The notes under the pieces: model-generated
Told to the model about the DNA's origin: nothing
Seen by the model: the letters and a program-made list of their open reading frames with translations, nothing else
Databases searched by the model: none
Source: Diplolepis rosae
Lineage: Eukaryota; Arthropoda; Insecta; Hymenoptera; Diplolepididae
Assembly: GCA_030998225.1 (NCBI GenBank)
Contig: JAPYXD010000679.1
Coordinates: 1,984,001 to 2,048,000 of the forward strand
Length of the DNA: 64,000 nucleotides
Direction: 5' to 3'
Made by a program: the position numbers and the translations under genes
Part shown: positions 1 to 10,121 of the stretch, one piece after another
Layout of the letters: every line of letters begins with the position of its first letter
How positions within the stretch are numbered: position 1 is the stretch's first letter

Positions 1-508
1 GAGAAGCTCACTGTACCTTCAAATATTAATCAAAAAATTTCAATATATTTCGTGTCTTTTTTTTTCAGAGTAAATTAAACTTCTCAAACTAGCAAGTATC
101 TATCAAATTAATCAAAAATGTTTAACTTTTCTCTTCTGTTCAGCAAAAACTAATAATCCAATATCATCACAAAGAAATTATATTTCATTAAAATTCTTAT
201 GTGTAATTTCTTTGCATTTAATTTAATCAATTTTATTTTTGTTCACCAACCTTTCAAAAAACAAACTAATAACCTTTTTAGAAAGACAAATGCTAGTTTT
301 CATTCGAGTCAACATTATATTTTATCACTTAAAGAAAAATATAGACATATTTGTATTTTTCTCCTTTTGTGGATGAAAAAAAAGACTTTTTCTGACAAGA
401 ATAAATAAGCACTTCTTAATCGGTGCCATCATAAATATAATTTCAATTTTGTTTTTTCTTCCATCAAGGGAACTTTTCTTGATTCCCATCCTATTGGAAG
501 AACAGTTT
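1..508. repeat. Left ~510-bp terminal inverted repeat of element 1
   Basis: This stretch matches 6369-6879 in reverse complement nearly base for base. It starts at the first base of the window (GAGAAGCTCACTGTACC) and ends after AACAGTTT at about 508, where the two arms diverge abruptly. The repeat may begin before the window. An ORF-like stretch inside it (199-408) is mirrored in the other arm and is not treated as a gene. Long TIRs next to short ORFs fit either a DNA transposon or an integrated linear single-stranded DNA virus-like element. Confidence 0.9.
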
Positions 509-697
509 TTGTAAGGGTATTGTAATATAAGAATTGTTTTTCTAATGGAGAAATAGAATACCTTTCAATAATGTAGAACTTCTGTTAGAATTAAATTTTG
601 GGTACTTTTGCACGAATTAAATAGATAAAGTATAAAAATTATATAATCAAGGGTATAGTTAAGTAAATTTAGATCCCTTTCTTTTTAAATTTATAGA

Positions 698-1105
698 ATG
701 ATTCCGACTGCGGCAGAACCAATCGTGTTCCACTCAGGACCTGTGGACGGTGTATGTCCACAGGATTATCCAATCACCTATGGACATTTAATAAATAGTT
801 TTTGTTTCGACTTAGAAGCGTCAACCTTATTCATTTATTACAGTCAGGAAACAACAAAGAAATTTTGCCAATTTTGTTTCGAAAAATTACTAATAACGGA
901 ACAAAATAAATACGAATTCTGTACCTCATGGCACTCAGTTTGTAAAATACAATGCGTTAATATGAATTGTAACGGTTGTAGGGAAGCATTAATAACGCCA
1001 CGCTGTAGGGCAATCGACTGTAAAGGTTGTACTGAGCAATTCTTAAAAAATAAAATGCAACTTCAATTAGGAAACGAGGTTATAGTTGAAAACGTTTTTC
1101 GATAA
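698..1105 (+). CDS. Cys-rich ORF A (135 aa) beside the left TIR
   Basis: Intact ORF starting 190 bases inside the left TIR. It is not recognised with certainty. It holds about a dozen cysteines arranged as CxxC pairs: FCQFC near residues 57-60, a C-x6-C near 75-82, NCNGC near 91-94, and DCKGC near 108-111, which suggests zinc binding. The next ORF (1227-1589) has a similar CxxC layout, so the two look like diverged paralogues. The ATG comes one base after a pyrimidine-rich stretch ending in TATAG, which resembles a splice acceptor. An AATAAA lies shortly downstream, near 1128. The gene order (long inverted repeat, then a small Cys-rich ORF) recalls the position of NS3 in densoviruses and bidnaviruses. 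That is a positional and compositional analogy only. There is no signal peptide or membrane segment. Confidence 0.55.
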   Translation: MIPTAAEPIVFHSGPVDGVCPQDYPITYGHLINSFCFDLEASTLFIYYSQETTKKFCQFCFEKLLITEQNKYEFCTSWHSVCKIQCVNMNCNGCREALITPRCRAIDCKGCTEQFLKNKMQLQLGNEVIVENVFR

Positions 1106-1226
1106 AATATTATAAATTGCAGTCATAAATAAAATTTCAAATATGTCTAGAAAATTCTCTTTAAGCAAAACACTGTTAGGATCTAGTTAGTATTTTAAAG
1201 CTCAATAACGAATTTGTTATAGAAAA

Positions 1227-1589
1227 ATGCTGCCGCAAGATTTTGAATCCATTCAAGCCGAAAATCCAGAAAACGACGAACAGTACTACCAACCGTATAT
1301 CGATCAAATAATTATGAAACATTTTTGTTGTTACTCTCCAAAAAACGAAATATATCAGAATACTTTAGATCAAAAATTCATATGTAAAGAATGTTACAGA
1401 TTTAAAATTACCTTTTTTGAATCAGAAATATCTGTACCTTTCCTTAACCGCCACATTGTAACCACGGATCTTAACGGATTAAAATGTTCTGTCTGCGAAG
1501 AGCAAATTTTTTTCATACGTTTCAGAGCAGACCAATGTTTTCTTTGCACTGAATATCTCTTTGAGTTAGCAAACGCGAAAAACGAATAA
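1227..1589 (+). CDS. Cys-rich ORF B (120 aa), probable paralogue of ORF A
   Basis: Intact ORF 121 bases after ORF A. It has three clear CxxC pairs: ICKEC near residues 50-55, KCSVC near 88-92, and QCFLC near 105-109, plus an FCC near 33. Spacing and aromatic residues after the pairs resemble ORF A (CxxC followed by F/Y, then two CxxC pairs about 15 residues apart). This supports an old duplication and a zinc-ribbon-like fold. The N-terminus is acidic and glutamine-rich. A TATAG stands four bases before the ATG, again acceptor-like. Function is unknown. It belongs to the element bounded by the 510-bp TIRs rather than to the host, because it lies between them in the same orientation as its two neighbours. 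Confidence 0.55.
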   Translation: MLPQDFESIQAENPENDEQYYQPYIDQIIMKHFCCYSPKNEIYQNTLDQKFICKECYRFKITFFESEISVPFLNRHIVTTDLNGLKCSVCEEQIFFIRFRADQCFLCTEYLFELANAKNE

Positions 1590-1697
1590 TTTATAATCCA
1601 TATACATAATTATTAACAATAATAATAACTAATTTCCATTTATATCAAATTAAATCACAAACAACTCAAATAGATAATTCTTTTGCAGATAAGGACA

Positions 1698-2147
1698 ATG
1701 GCAATGCAACAAAGAGATTTGACAAAGGGTAGCGCAGTATAAATACTTAATGAAATAAGTATTGAATATGATTTTTCAATACCAGAATACACAGTAAAAT
1801 CTCTTGGAATCCATCAAGAACTACCGCCATTCGAGGCAACTTGTGAAATTTCAAAAAATAATTTAACGTATGCTTGTTTTGGAGAACCTGCGTCCCAAAA
1901 GAAAGTAGCAAAACAAAATGCAGCAGCTAGAGTCTTGGAAACACTTACCACGAAATATATATTTTTAGAAGAAAAGTTAGAAAAATGCTTAATAACAGAA
2001 TCTAAATTTTATAATATAAGTGATAAAAACAATAAAGAAGCTTTACAAAAATGGACTAATTCATGTGAAAGGTGTTTTCAAAGAGGACATTTAGCTCGTA
2101 ACTGCCGCAACCCTTTACGTAATAAAAAATATAAAAATAACCCTTAA
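1698..2147 (+). pseudogene. dsRNA-binding domain plus CCHC zinc knuckle protein, one in-frame stop
   Basis: A single frame runs from the ATG at 1698 to the stop at 2145-2147 (150 codons), interrupted only by TAA at 1740-1742. The downstream part shows the double-stranded RNA-binding motif signature. It has a helix start with LNEI, a P-E-Y strand, a G-x-H turn, a F-x-A-x-C strand, and the C-terminal ASQKKVAKQNAAARVLETL helix whose KK-x2-K residues bind the RNA backbone. A CCHC knuckle (C-x2-C-x4-H-x4-C, starting CERCFQRGH) and a basic tail follow. The stop falls at the start of helix 1, so translation from the first ATG would give only 14 residues. Internal ATGs exist (1935, after the domain). 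TTTTGCAG at 1683-1688 lies just before the first ATG. dsRBD proteins of viruses and transposons often counter RNA interference; that role here is inference. Confidence 0.7.
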
Positions 2148-2544
2148 AGAATATTTTCACTAATCTACTACATTATAAAAATTATATTTTATATATTACA
2201 GCATGTTATTTATAATTTACAAATATAAAATACCCCATTCACGTATAAAAAATATTAATGTATTTAGTTATATAACAAAATAAATCATTGTAACCTTATA
2301 TTAATACTAAGTTCAAACTATTTAAAAAAAAAAAAAAACTATGTAATAATTTATAACAAAAACTTTTAATATTAAGACAATATAAATTTGTATCCAAAAA
2401 ATATGTTAATATTTGAATTTATCAAATTGTGAAAATGCAAAAAAAATACAAATTGTAGAACAAACGTCGAAATGAATGTTATATTTATCATTCAGATATT
2501 GTTATCAGAAAAAGAGTTGAATGTATTTCTTCAAAACAAAAAAA
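2148..2544. other. AT-rich spacer after the dsRBD ORF
   Basis: No ORF or recognisable repeat. It contains A runs (2323-2338) and ends at 2545, where the opposed LTR fragments begin. Confidence 0.6.
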
Positions 2545-3187
2545 TGTATTCTTCTACCGAAGTTTCGATCGCGGATCGTTAACTCCCCGCGCTCGAACTG
2601 AGGGGGGAGGTGTCACGTCCCGCGACGTATTTGAATGTATATAATACACACAGGCTGGATTGAGTTAAGAAATCTATGAGAAAATCGATAAAGGGGAATA
2701 AGGAGTAGGGGAAGTAGGGAGCAGTATAGGGCCCCTTCTCCTCTAAGAAGATATGACTACGTCACGATTTTCGCTGACCGTCAATTTGTATAGAAAAATA
2801 TAAAAGAGGCCCACACCAAGAGCAAGCAGTCAGTAAATTCTTCGTCTAGTTCGACACTTAAATTTTCCTTCGGATTTATAACTGGTCTCGCGACAATAGT
2901 CCAGTGCAGCATTCCAATTTAACTTCGAAAATCTCTGAGTTTGAGATTAATAAAATTCGACCTTTACAATTTCAAATCCAAGTTCGGGAGTCGTAAAAGT
3001 CATCGTAGACTTGAATAGATCTTGTAAAGATCTTCGAACAGTGTCGTAAATTTGAATCACCGCCCTTTACGGAATATACCTGTGCGGCCTATAACTCCGT
3101 CTCTCTCACACACTTGGACTACACCTGTGGGGATCCAGTGCCTACCACTCACCGCCGTGTGGATTAACCGTCATCATAAAGGTACTG

Positions 3188-3253
<66 letters not shown>

Positions 3254-3334
3254 CTCCTCTCTCCTCTCTCTCCCTCTCCCCTCTCTCTCCCTCTCCCTCT
3301 CTCTCTCCCCTCTCCCCCTCTCTCTCCCCCTCTC

Positions 3335-3379
<45 letters not shown>

Positions 3380-3618
3380 ATTCTTTGTCTCTCTCTCACC
3401 CACGTACCAACCAGCCTGTGCCTACGTTATATATATAAATTGTCTTAACGAATGTATATCCGGAAATTTTAACCAGTAAAATAAATTCAATTTGTATTAT
3501 TTTCATAATCATTGTGTCTTTCATTGACTTATCCTCATCCCTAAGCGAGGATCATTCGATCCTAACTTAAAACGAGGAATCTTCGATCAAAGTAAGTATA
3601 TTTGCGTACTTGTGACGT

Positions 3619-3622
<4 letters not shown>
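2545..3622 (+). mobile_element. 3' end of an LTR retrotransposon: polypurine tract plus LTR
   Basis: The LTR spans 2611-3622 (1,012 bp), starting TGTCACG and ending GTAACA. A polypurine tract GAGGGGGGAGG lies at 2600-2610 directly before it, as expected for the plus-strand primer of a 3' LTR. 2545-2610 is the adjoining internal end. A TATAAAAGAGG promoter sits near 2798 with an initiator-like TCAGT about 30 bases downstream. The LTR contains a long (TC)n tract. Two related copies exist in the opposite orientation (4000-5540 and 26255-26790). No coding part of this element is present here. Confidence 0.8.
3189..3376. repeat. (TC)n microsatellite with CCT interruptions inside the LTR
   Basis: Almost 190 bases of TC dinucleotide with C-run interruptions. 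It lies within the LTR and is reduced to a short tract plus a G-run in the inverted copy near 4150-4200. Arg/Glu- and Ser/Leu-only ORFs over it are artefacts. Confidence 0.95.
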
Positions 3623-3658
<36 letters not shown>

Positions 3659-3999
3659 TACCATCGGAAATTACAGGCTGACCTGGAGTTTCAACTTTCG
3701 TTAAAGTGATTTATTTTATAGAAAGATATTACAAAAGAAATTCTAATTTAGATATCTTTGAAGGAAATTAATAAGTACGTAAAAAAATTAAAATTTTAAA
3801 AGATTTTTTTTATTATGTCTTCATAGTGATTTGTTAACCTAATTAAAATATTTTTAAAAAGTCTTTCTGGATTCTATATGCTGGGGTTGAAAGAGTTCGA
3901 AATTGTCCTTAAATCTTTTTCATAAATTTATTTGATTTATGTGGACCCAAAGGTGAGGAAATAATTTGTAGGCAGGCATATTGGCATAAAAATAAGTCT
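3623..3999. repeat. (AT)n tract and fragment of a dispersed element also at 62.25-62.40 kb
   Basis: After an (AT)n run (3625-3654), 3660-3850 matches 62240-62400 in reverse complement. The shared sequence includes CGGAAATTACAGG and a CTGGAGTTTCAACTTTCG-like segment. The edge sequence CATCAGAAATTACAGGTTCA also occurs inside the 4.2-kb palindrome at 38641 and 40915. This looks like the border of the foldback family described there. Confidence 0.65.
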
Positions 4000-5540
4000 T
4001 TATTTGTTATTTTCTATTATTGAAAAATTAATAATACAAATTGAATTTATTTATTTGATTTAAAAGTCACTATACACATTTGTGAACACAATTGATATAT
4101 AAATGTAGGCACAGGCTGGTCGGTACGTGGGTGAGAAAGAGACAAAGAATAAAGATAGAGAGAGATCGAGAGTGAGAGTAGTGGGGGGGGGGGGGGGGTT
4201 TCGGTACCTTTATGTTGAGGGTTAATCCACACGGGAGTGAGTCCTTTAGTCTACGACTCTCACCACTGAAATGGATTTTCTTGGAAACCTTTAAGTGCAT
4301 CGGCTCCAGGTTTCATATAACATAGCCTTAAATTTAAACTAAACATAAATATAAAGAAATGTCTAAACTCGCGTCTGGAGTATCTCAATAATTTCTTGTA
4401 TGTTTTTATCTCAAAACTAACCCTAATCGAATTGCTTGAAATATTAATAATAAAACTGTCTTAACTAACGCGATTCTAATTCAGACATCACCTTTAGCTT
4501 AAAATCTATTAACAGAATGAAAGTTTATTACTGACAGAAAGTCCTTAAGTATAATATTACAATTTATGATTTCGACAGCACATGAGAATATAAGATTTCT
4601 CAGATTTAACATTTCACAATTCTAGAAGATCGTTAAGATAAAATATAAGTTCTAAATGGTAAATATTTCTAAAAGCTAAAAGTAATCTATGTTACATGAT
4701 TTATTAATTTTAAGTTAAATGCGAGAGAGAGATTTTTATGATTCCTATTCAGGGATATTTTCAGATCAGTTCCATGTTAAGAATACTATTTCGTTTATAA
4801 ATTTATATATTTTATAATTTGAACGCGAGTTTTAGCAATTTTGCACATATTTTATTTCAAATGATTGCGAGAAATTATGAATGTGAATTCTTGCCATCTA
4901 GTGAAGAACGAGCGAGGTATTAGTCGCTCGTTACATACTGGATCCCCACAGGTGTAGTCCAAGTGTGTGAGAGAGACGGAGTTATAGGCCGCACAGGTAT
5001 ATTCCGTAAAGGGCGGTGATCCAAATTTATGACACTGTTCGAAGATCTTTACAAAGATCTATACGAGTCCACGATGACTTTTACGACTCCCGAACTTGGA
5101 TTTTAAATTGTCCCGGTCGAATTTTATTAATCTCAAACTCAGAGATTTTCGAAGTTAAATTGAAATGCCGCACTGGACTATTGTCGCGAGACCGGTTATA
5201 AATCCGAAGGAAAATTTAAGTGTCGAACTAGACGAAGAATTTACTGACTGCTTTCTCTTAGTGTGGGCCTCTTTTATATTTTTTCATACAAATTGACGGT
5301 CAGCGAAAATCGTGACGTAGTCATATCTTCTTAGAGGAGAAGGGGCCCTATACTGCTCCCTACTTCCCCTACTCCCTATTCCGCCTTATCGATTTTCTCA
5401 TAGATTTCTTAACTCAATCCAGCCTGTGTGTATTATATACATTCAAATACGTCGCGGGACGTGACACCACCCCCTCAGTTCGAGCGCGGGGAGTTAACGA
5501 TCCGCGATCGAAACTTCGGTAGAAGAATACATTTTTAATC
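4000..5540 (-). mobile_element. Inverted copy of the same LTR, interrupted by ~690 bp
   Basis: On the minus strand the LTR starts at 5466. The polypurine tract and internal end lie at 5467-5540. The LTR runs down to about 4937, is broken by unrelated AT-rich sequence (4245-4936), and resumes from about 4244 to 4000. The polypurine tract, TATA region and cap region match 2545-3145 closely. With the first copy it forms a head-to-tail-inverted pair separated by only ~400 bp. This is not a normal LTR-internal-LTR layout and points to rearrangement or two nested insertions. Confidence 0.75.
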
Positions 5541-6368
5541 CAAGATGCTTACTCAATCAAGTACATATTTTCAATTTAATTTGCCAATTTATAACATAAA
5601 AATTTTGTTTATACATAATTATAGGAATTGACATTTTCAATTATTGTTGCGAATTAAAAATTTATAACAAGTTTTACATAAATGCATAGTAATAACGGAG
5701 GATACAAGTCTGGAAATATTACAATCATTGATTACATATGTTATAGTGGTGATTAGGTAATTTAACAATTTTTTCTTTGATTGATAATAACTATTTAAAC
5801 TTACAACATGATGATTGTTGATAAAAAGAAGATTAAAAATTGTAAAATTTCATCGATTAGATATAAAATAGTAAAGAGCAATTTACAAGTATTACGATGG
5901 TTGATGTATACATTAGTAAAAAGAGAAATTGACATATATAATATTAATAATACAGATTAAAAATAATATTTAGATCGTTGATAACATATATTAATTAATA
6001 GACGTTGTAACTTGGTACATTGAAGAGAAAAAACTTGGTTAAGTCTAAAATTGATTTCTTCAAAACATGGCATAGCTATTGCTTATTATTACTTTTACAT
6101 ATTTCTAAATATTAATTTCATGAACTTCAATTTCATTGGTGAATTATTAAATGATTAAAATAATCATAAGAAAAACAATTTTACATAATCACAGGGTAAT
6201 AGATTTTCCTACAATTCTTGTACTTTTAATTGTTTTTCTAATTGTTCTTGTAAAATTAATAGAGTTATTTGTGCATGAAACATATGAAGAATAGTAATTA
6301 TTCAATTTGTTATTGTTGCACATTAATTTCTATTGGAAATTTAACATTTACAGACTCAATATTTGTAG
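5541..6368. other. Right interior of element 1, no gene seen
   Basis: AT-rich sequence between the LTR fragment and the right TIR. I find no ORF with recognisable content on either strand. If the LTR insertion is subtracted, element 1 would be about 3.9 kb. Confidence 0.6.
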
Positions 6369-6879
6369 AAACTGTTCTTCCAATAGGATGGGAATCAAGA
6401 AAAGTTCCCTTGATGGAAGAAAAAACAAAATTGAAATTATATTTATGACGGCACCGATTGGATTATGAAGTGCTTATTTATTCTTGTCAGAAAAAGTCTT
6501 TTTTTTCATCCAAAAAAAGAAGAAAAATACAAATATTTCTATATTTTTCTTTAAGTGATAAAATATAATGTTGACTCGAATGAAAACTAGCATTTGTCTT
6601 TCTAAAAAGGTTATTAGTTTGTTTTTTGAAAGGTTGGTGAACAAAAATAAAATTGATTAAATTAAATGCAAAGAAATTACACATAAGAATTTTAATGAAA
6701 TATAATTTCTTTGTGATGATATTGGATTATTAGTTTTTGCTGAACAGAAGAGAAAAGTTAAACATTTTTGATTAATTTGATAGATACTTGCTAGTTTGAG
6801 AAGTTTAATTTACTCTGAAAAAAGACACGAAATATATTGAAATTTTTTGATTAGTATTTGAAGGTACAGTGAGCTTCTC
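6369..6879. repeat. Right ~510-bp terminal inverted repeat of element 1
   Basis: Reverse complement of 1-508, ending GGTACAGTGAGCTTCTC at 6879. Differences are few (for example an inserted base in the T run and a T/C change at the inner edge), so the arms are young or homogenised. Confidence 0.9.
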
Positions 6880-7022
6880 GAATCTATGAAATAGAAAAAA
6901 TAAGATTAGAATAAAATTTCAAAAGATCTTTTGTTTAAAACATTTCCTGGTTTAGTTATTCTCAACGCTTTGGTTTTATGCAAAGTTTATATTATTTTAG
7001 GTTTGGATTCAAATTCAGTTAA

Positions 7023-7593
7023 TCAATTTTGTATATTCATGTGCGATCTTTTTATTCGATTGATGTGAACTACTGTCGGTTTTCCTTTTACGTTGATTTT
7101 TAAATTTCCTTTTCCTAGTACATCTAAAACTTCGTGAGGTCCTGTATATTGATTATCCAGCTTTTTAGTTTTTCCTACTTTTAATAAAAATACGTTGTCT
7201 CCAATTTTCACTTCTAAAGGATTTATTTTTTTATCATAATATATTTTCGATTTTTCTTTTACTGAAATAAGATTCTCTCTTGCTTGTATTCGCATTTCGT
7301 GTAGTTGTGTTACGAAATTAATTAAATAATCAGCATACGTTTGTAATTTTTCTTGTTGTGATAAAGGTTCGCTGGAAGGTTCACGAGCTAATTTACCAAA
7401 AACCAATCCATAGGGTGTGCATTTTGTGCCTTCATGTACACTAGTATTATACGAAAACATTGCTAGTTCAAGCCAATCATCCCATTCTGAATTTTTTGCA
7501 ACAAAGTGTTTGAGATATTCTCCTAAAACATGATGTGAACGTTCTAATGACCCGTTTGATTGAGGGTGAAAAGCTGTGGTACAAAATTGTTTA
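7023..7593 (-). pseudogene. Gypsy integrase, C-terminal part
   Basis: The frame 7460-7023 (plus upstream codons to 7594) encodes the end of the integrase core and its C-terminal DNA-binding region. Visible are an SNGSLERSH-like core segment just upstream, MFSYNTSVHEGT, then VKIGDNVFLL, the YTGPHEVLDV segment typical of the SH3-like or GPF/GPY module, and VVHINRIKRSH at the end. The ORF ends with a normal stop just before AT-rich sequence, and no envelope gene follows. The N-terminal half of the protein continues at 10122 and above, separated by the tandem array. Integrase would insert the cDNA copy into chromosomes; this copy cannot be expressed as one protein. Confidence 0.85.
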
Positions 7594-10121
7594 AGTTTCG
7601 TGAAATATAAAAATGGCTAATATTTAGATGGTAAATAATTATAGGACCGAAAAAAGTTTGAAAGCGTGCATCCTGCATGTGTCAGGAGGAATCGAACCTC
7701 TGAATATACATGCCTATCCGGGGACTTACTGTGATAATCGCACCAAGCCAACACCGCTTACAGCATTTCAAACAATTTTCGGTATATTTCACTTTAGTTT
7801 AGCCGTTTGTATTAATTAAATTGAAATTGGGACTTGAAGTGACATCTATTAGGTTTAATTGCAAACACTTTCGTGAATCGACAATCTTAGATGGTAAATT
7901 ACCTAAAAGTTTCTAAATTATGTTTGTCACATCCCAATTTCTTATTCCTTCACCACTAGATGTTTAAAGGATGATAGTTTTTGGTATTTAGGTTTCGTGA
8001 AATATAAAAATGGCTAATATTTAGATGGTAAATAATTATAGGACCGAAAAAAGTTTGAAAGCGTGCATCCTGCATGTGTCAGGAGGAAACGAACCTCTGA
8101 ATATACATGTCACTTCAAGTCCCAATTTCAATTTAATTAATACAAACGGCTAAACTAAAGTGAAATATACCGAAAATTGTTTGAAATGCTGTAAGCGGTG
8201 TTGGCTTGGTGCGATTATCACAGTAAGTCCCCGGATAGGCATGTATATTCAAAGGTTCGTTTCCTCCTGACACATGCAGGATGCACGCTTTCAAACTTTT
8301 TTCGGTCCTATAATTATTTACCATCTAAATATTAGCCATTTTTATATTTCACGAAACCTAAATACCAAAAACTATCATCCTTTAAACATCTAGTGGTGAA
8401 GGAATAAGAAATTGGGGTGTGACAAACATAATTTAGAAACTTTTAGGTAATTTACCATCTAAGATTGTCGATTCACGAAAGTGCAATTAAACCTAATAGA
8501 TGTCACTTCAAGTCCCAATTTCAATTTAATTAATACAAACGGCTAAACTAAAGTGAAATATACCGAAAATTGTTTGAAATGCTGTAAGCGGTGTTGGCTT
8601 GGTGCGATTATCACAGTAAGTCCCCGGATAGGCATGTATATTCAGAGGTTCGTTTCCTCCTGACACATGCAGGATGCACGCTTTCAAACTTTTTTCGGTC
8701 CTATAATTATTTACCATCTAAATATTAGCCATTTTTATATTTCACGAAACCTAAATACCAAAAACTATCATCCTTTAAACATCTAGTGGTGAAGGAATAA
8801 GAAATTGGGATGTGACAAACATAATTTAGAAACTTTTAGGTAATTTACCATCTAAGATTGTCGATTCACGAAAGTGTTTGCAATTAAACCTAATAGATGT
8901 CACTTCAAGTCCCAATTTCAATTTAATTAATACAAACGGCTAAACTAAAGTGAAATATACCGAAAATTGTTTGAAATGCTGTAAGCGGTGTTGGCTTGGT
9001 GCGATTATCACAGTAAGTCCCCGGATAGGCATGTATATTCAGAGGTTCGTTTCCTCCTGACACATGAAGGATGCACGCTTTCAAACTTTTTTCGGTCCTA
9101 TAATTATTTACCATCTAAATATTAGCCATTTTTATATTTCACGAAACCTAAATACCAAAAACTATCATCCTTTAAACATCTAGTGGTGAAGGAATAAGAA
9201 ATTGGGATGTGACAAACATAATTTAGAAACTTTTAGGTAATTTACCATCTAAGATTGTCGATTCACGAAAGTGTTTGCAATTAAACCTAATAGATGTCAC
9301 TTCAAGTCCCAATTTCAATTTAATTAATACAAACGGCTAAACTAAAGTGAAATATACCGAAAATTGTTTGAAATGCTGTAAGCGGTGTTGGCTTGGTGCG
9401 ATTATCACAGTAAGTCCCCGGATAGGCATGTATATTCAGAGGTTCGTTTCCTCCTGACACATGAAGGATGCACGCTTTCAAACTTTTTTCGGTCCTATAA
9501 TTATTTACCATCTAAATATTAGCCATTTTTATATTTCACGAAACCTAAATACCAAAAACTATCATCCTTTAAACATCTAGTGGTGAAGGAATAAGAAATT
9601 GGGATGTGACAAACATACTTTAGAAACTTTTAGGTAATTTACCATCTAAGATTGTCGATTCACGAAAGTGTTTGCAATTAAACCTAATAGATGTCACTTC
9701 AAGTCCCAATTTCAATTTAATTAATACAAACGGCTAAACTAAAGTGAAATATACCGAAAATTGTTTGAAATGATGTAAGCGGTGTTGGCTTGGTGCGATT
9801 ATCACAGTAAGTCCCCGGATAGGCATGTATATTCAGAGGTTCGTCTCCTCCTGACACATGAAGGATGCACGCTTTCAAACTTTTTTCGGTCCTATAATTA
9901 TTTTCCATCTAAATATTAGCCATTTTTAAATTTCACGAAACCTAAATACCAAAAACTATCATCCTTTAAACATCTAGTGGTGAAGGAATAAGAAATTGGG
10001 ATGTGACAAACATAATTTAGAAACTTTTAGGTAATTTACCATCTAAGATTGTCGATTCACGAAAGTGTTTGCAATTAAACCTAATAGATGTCACTTCAAG
10101 TCCCAATTTCAATTTAATTTA
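7594..10121. repeat. Tandem array of ~397-bp units inserted in integrase
   Basis: Five units in one orientation start at about 8109, 8502, 8899, 9296 and 9693 (393, 397, 397, 397, 397 bp), plus a 30-bp partial. About 1.3 units lie in the opposite orientation at 7594-8108, so there is a head-to-head switch at 8108/8109. Units differ at only a few positions. The block is flanked by a 13-bp direct repeat, ACAAAATTGTTTA, at 7581-7593 and 10122-10134, which looks like a target duplication. Each unit has a pol III B-box-like GGTTCG(A/T)TTCC and an A-box-like TGGCTTGGTGC about 40 bases apart. The 63-aa ORF found in every unit is not a gene in my view. Confidence 0.9.

Noticed and set aside
3142..3438. 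Arg/Glu- and Ser/Leu-repeat ORFs on both strands
   Set aside because: They only translate a TC microsatellite inside an LTR.
5016..5201. 61-aa ORF, repeated at 26340-26525
   Set aside because: Part of the LTR, read through in two inverted copies.
7628..9908. The same 63-aa ORF in six places
   Set aside because: Repeated because the 397-bp unit is tandem. The product has no recognisable motif, and the unit looks pol III- or SINE-like.
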